From assembly GCF_024295805.1 (NCBI RefSeq), contig NZ_JANCLX010000006.1, forward strand, positions 322,849 to 386,848: a DNA stretch of 64,000 bases. Reading direction: 5' to 3'. The notes beneath the pieces are model-generated. The model made no database searches. It was not told the origin of the DNA and was given only the letters and a program-made list of their open reading frames with translations. This document shows, in pieces, positions 62,285 to 64,000 of this stretch. Position 1 is the first letter of the stretch, and each line of letters begins with the position of its first letter. This DNA is from Streptomyces cucumeris (lineage in GTDB: Bacteria; Actinomycetota; Actinomycetes; Streptomycetales; Streptomycetaceae). The position numbers and the translations under genes are program-made.

Positions 62285-63319
62285 TCAGACGGCGGGCGGG
62301 GTGAGGGCGTCGACGGCGCGCAGCCGGCCGACGGTGGCACCGCCGCCGATCACCGGTGCGGTGGCGAACCCGGTGAGGACCTCGGGGTCCACCCCGCAGC
62401 GGGCGAGCAGCGCGGCGGTGACCGGCATCCGGGCCCGGTCCGCGCCGTCGGAGATCTTCACCGCGACCGCGTGGCCGTCGGGCAGCGCGGCGAGCTGGAC
62501 GCCTTCGAAGCCGTCCTTGGCGATCAGTCCGGGTACCGCGGTCATCAGCCGGGCCACATCGCGTCCGGTGCCGGACAGCATCTCGGGGTGGGCGCGCAGG
62601 GCGGCCGCGACCCGGCCCTCGGGGGTGTCCGGGGCGGCGGTGGCGATCCGCGCGGCGGCCCGTGCGAGGCCGTGGAGGGAGACGGAGAACAGCGGTGCCC
62701 CGCAGCCGTCGACCGTGACCCCGGCGACCCGCTGGCCGGTCAGGTCCTCCACGGTGTCGGCGATCAACTGCTGGAGGGGGTGGGCCGGGTCGAGGTAGTC
62801 CGCAAGCGGCCAGTCGTTGAGCCGGGCGGTCAGCAGCATCGCCGCGTGCTTGCCGGAGCAGTTCTGGGCCAGTCGGGTGGGTCCGTGTCCGGCCCGCAGC
62901 CACGCCTCGCGTTCGGCCGCGCCGTAGGGCAGGTCGGGGACGTTGCGCAGCGCGTCCCCGGTCAGTCCGGCCTGCTCCAGGATCCGCCGGGCGACACTCT
63001 GATGACGCTCGTCGCCGGAGTGGCTGGCGGCGGTGAGCGCGAGCTCGGCGCCCTCCAGCGGCAGTCCGGCGCGGACCAGCGCGACGGCCTGGACCGGCTT
63101 GAGTGCGGACCGCGGGTAGAACGCCACCTCGGTGTCACCGGTCGCGAAGACGGTGTGGCCACCGGGTCCCAGGACCACCGCCGAACCGTGGTGCACTCCC
63201 TCGACGATCCCGCCGCGGACGAGGTGCGCCAGCGGGACGTGGCGGGGCTCACGGACGGCGGGGGGCTCGGCGGGGACGTGGCGGGCGGTGTCGGCCGGCA
63301 GCCCGAGGGGGGTCGTCAT
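62285..63319 (-). CDS. Asparaginase II (thermolabile, Rhizobium/actinobacterial type)
   Basis: A 344-residue protein of the asparaginase II family (Pfam PF06089 type), unrelated to the E. coli type II enzyme. Family segments are visible: YPRSALKPVQAVALV, ALTAASHSGDERHQ, LAQNCSGKHAAML and TVDGCGAPLFSVSL. It hydrolyses L-asparagine to aspartate and ammonia in the cytoplasm. ATG at 63319; a GTG one codon earlier is an equal alternative. It is between the permease (92 bp upstream) and aspA. Confidence 0.93.
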   Translation of the reverse strand: MTTPLGLPADTARHVPAEPPAVREPRHVPLAHLVRGGIVEGVHHGSAVVLGPGGHTVFATGDTEVAFYPRSALKPVQAVALVRAGLPLEGAELALTAASHSGDERHQSVARRILEQAGLTGDALRNVPDLPYGAAEREAWLRAGHGPTRLAQNCSGKHAAMLLTARLNDWPLADYLDPAHPLQQLIADTVEDLTGQRVAGVTVDGCGAPLFSVSLHGLARAAARIATAAPDTPEGRVAAALRAHPEMLSGTGRDVARLMTAVPGLIAKDGFEGVQLAALPDGHAVAVKISDGADRARMPVTAALLARCGVDPEVLTGFATAPVIGGGATVGRLRAVDALTPPAV

Positions 63320-63360
63320 CACGGTGCTCTCGTGGTCGGAGGGATGGGTGGCGGAGGGCT

Positions 63361-63386
63361 GCCCGGCCGGGTGGTCCCGGCCGGGC
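63361..63386 (-). terminator. Intercistronic hairpin in the asparagine operon
   Basis: Perfect 11-bp inverted repeat (GCCCGGCCGGG) with a TGGT loop. It is in the 92-bp gap between the permease stop and the asparaginase start. It may be a partial terminator or mRNA-stabilising stem that lowers asparaginase expression relative to the permease. No T-run follows. Confidence 0.55.
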
Positions 63387-63411
63387 GGCCCTCCGTGCCT
63401 GCGGGGTGGGG

Positions 63412-64000
63412 TCACCGGGGGGCGTTCATCCGGCGGCGTGCCGCGAACCAGCCGATGACCAGGGCCACGACGATCGCCGGGAGCGCCATCACGGTGATCC
63501 GGCTGGGCCCGCCGTCCGCCCACATCAGGACCAGGACGGAGGCGAGGAAGCCCAGGGTGACGATCTCGGTGTACGGGGAGCCGGGCAGCCGGTAGCCGGG
63601 CCGGGAGAGCTGACCCGTCTGGGTGCGGCGCCAGAAGAGCAGATGGCAGAGCATGATCATGCCCCAGGTGGCGAGGATGCCGAGCGCGGCGAAGTTGAGC
63701 ACGATCTCGAACGCGTCGCTGGGCACCACGTAGTTGAGGCCGACGCCGAGCACACAGAAGAAGGAGGTGAGCAGGATGCCGCCGTAGGGGACCTGGGTGC
63801 GGCTCATCGCGCCGGTGAACTTGGGCGCGGAACCGGACATCGCCATCGAGCGCAGGATCCGCCCGGTCGAGTAGAGACCGGAGTTGAGACTGGACATGGC
63901 GGCCGTGAGCACCACCAGGTTCATCACTCCGCCCGCCGCCGGGACGCCCAGCTTGGACAGCACGGTGACGAACGGACTCTCGTCGCCGGAGTAGGAGCCG
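63412..64000 (-). CDS. ansP: Amino acid permease, L-asparagine permease type (5' part outside window)
   Basis: C-terminal 195 residues of an APC/AAT-family amino acid permease. The frame stays open to base 64000, so the start lies beyond the right edge and the GTG at 63963 is internal. SPFVTVLSKLGVPAAGGVMN and the helix NLVVLTAAMSSLNSGLYSTGR are typical of AnsP/GabP-type carriers, followed by GSAPKFTGAMSRTQVPYGGI. Four to five membrane helices are visible. It probably imports asparagine for the two enzymes encoded downstream. The symbol rests partly on this context. Confidence 0.85.
   Translation of the reverse strand, partial: GSYSGDESPFVTVLSKLGVPAAGGVMNLVVLTAAMSSLNSGLYSTGRILRSMAMSGSAPKFTGAMSRTQVPYGGILLTSFFCVLGVGLNYVVPSDAFEIVLNFAALGILATWGMIMLCHLLFWRRTQTGQLSRPGYRLPGSPYTEIVTLGFLASVLVLMWADGGPSRITVMALPAIVVALVIGWFAARRRMNAPR

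Overview
The DNA is very GC-rich with the codon use of a filamentous actinobacterium. MbtH, an ANTAR regulator, a DUF5134-type membrane protein, a SAV_2336-like protein and rare in-frame TTA codons point to Streptomyces or a close relative. I identify 30 protein-coding genes, two of them cut by the window edges (1 and 64000). I see no tRNA, rRNA, insertion sequence or CRISPR array.

Region 1 (1-27982) is the end of a non-ribosomal peptide cluster. The first synthetase enters from the left edge as A-T-E/C-A-T. The second (6430-26406) has five modules, C-A-T-E/C-A-T/C-A-T-E/C-A-T/C-A-T-E. An exporter and an MbtH-like protein follow. The seven visible modules alternate D and L. Modules 2 and 7 share one specificity code and modules 3 and 5 share another, acidic code that suggests a cationic residue. 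Module 4 reads as threonine. The last enzyme ends in an epimerase with no thioesterase, so release must come from elsewhere. A strong hairpin at 27996-28038 closes the region.

Region 2 (28072-38479) holds stress and small-molecule genes. These are an SRPBCC protein and an iron-sulfur (6-4) photolyase of the PhrB type, then an XRE-cupin regulator, a PuuB-like FAD oxidase and an MHS-type transporter in one operon. An AlkC-like DNA alkylation repair protein, a GAF-LuxR regulator, an IclR regulator and an APC permease follow.

Region 3 (38796-44326) is an amine-degrading operon of APC permease, copper amine oxidase, small membrane protein and aldehyde dehydrogenase. It is divergent from the IclR-permease pair. 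A GlxA-type regulator and a DJ-1/PfpI enzyme converge on it.

Region 4 (46364-59124) contains a STAS-ANTAR-GAF protein with a TTA codon and two poorly known genes. Next comes a minus-strand operon with strong translational coupling: EAD-trypsin protease, VMAP-like protein, MoxR ATPase, a 1716-residue vWA/propeller/caspase/STAND/hydrolase-like protein, a zinc-ribbon-like protein and a membrane protein. This matches the logic of MoxR-vWA-VMAP biological conflict systems. The giant protein carries its own TTA codon and a hydrolase-like tail that has lost its nucleophile serine. I consider it the most novel object in the window.

Region 5 (59513-64000) has a GAF/winged-helix regulator and, converging on it, an asparagine-use operon of permease (cut by the right edge), asparaginase II and aspartate ammonia-lyase.
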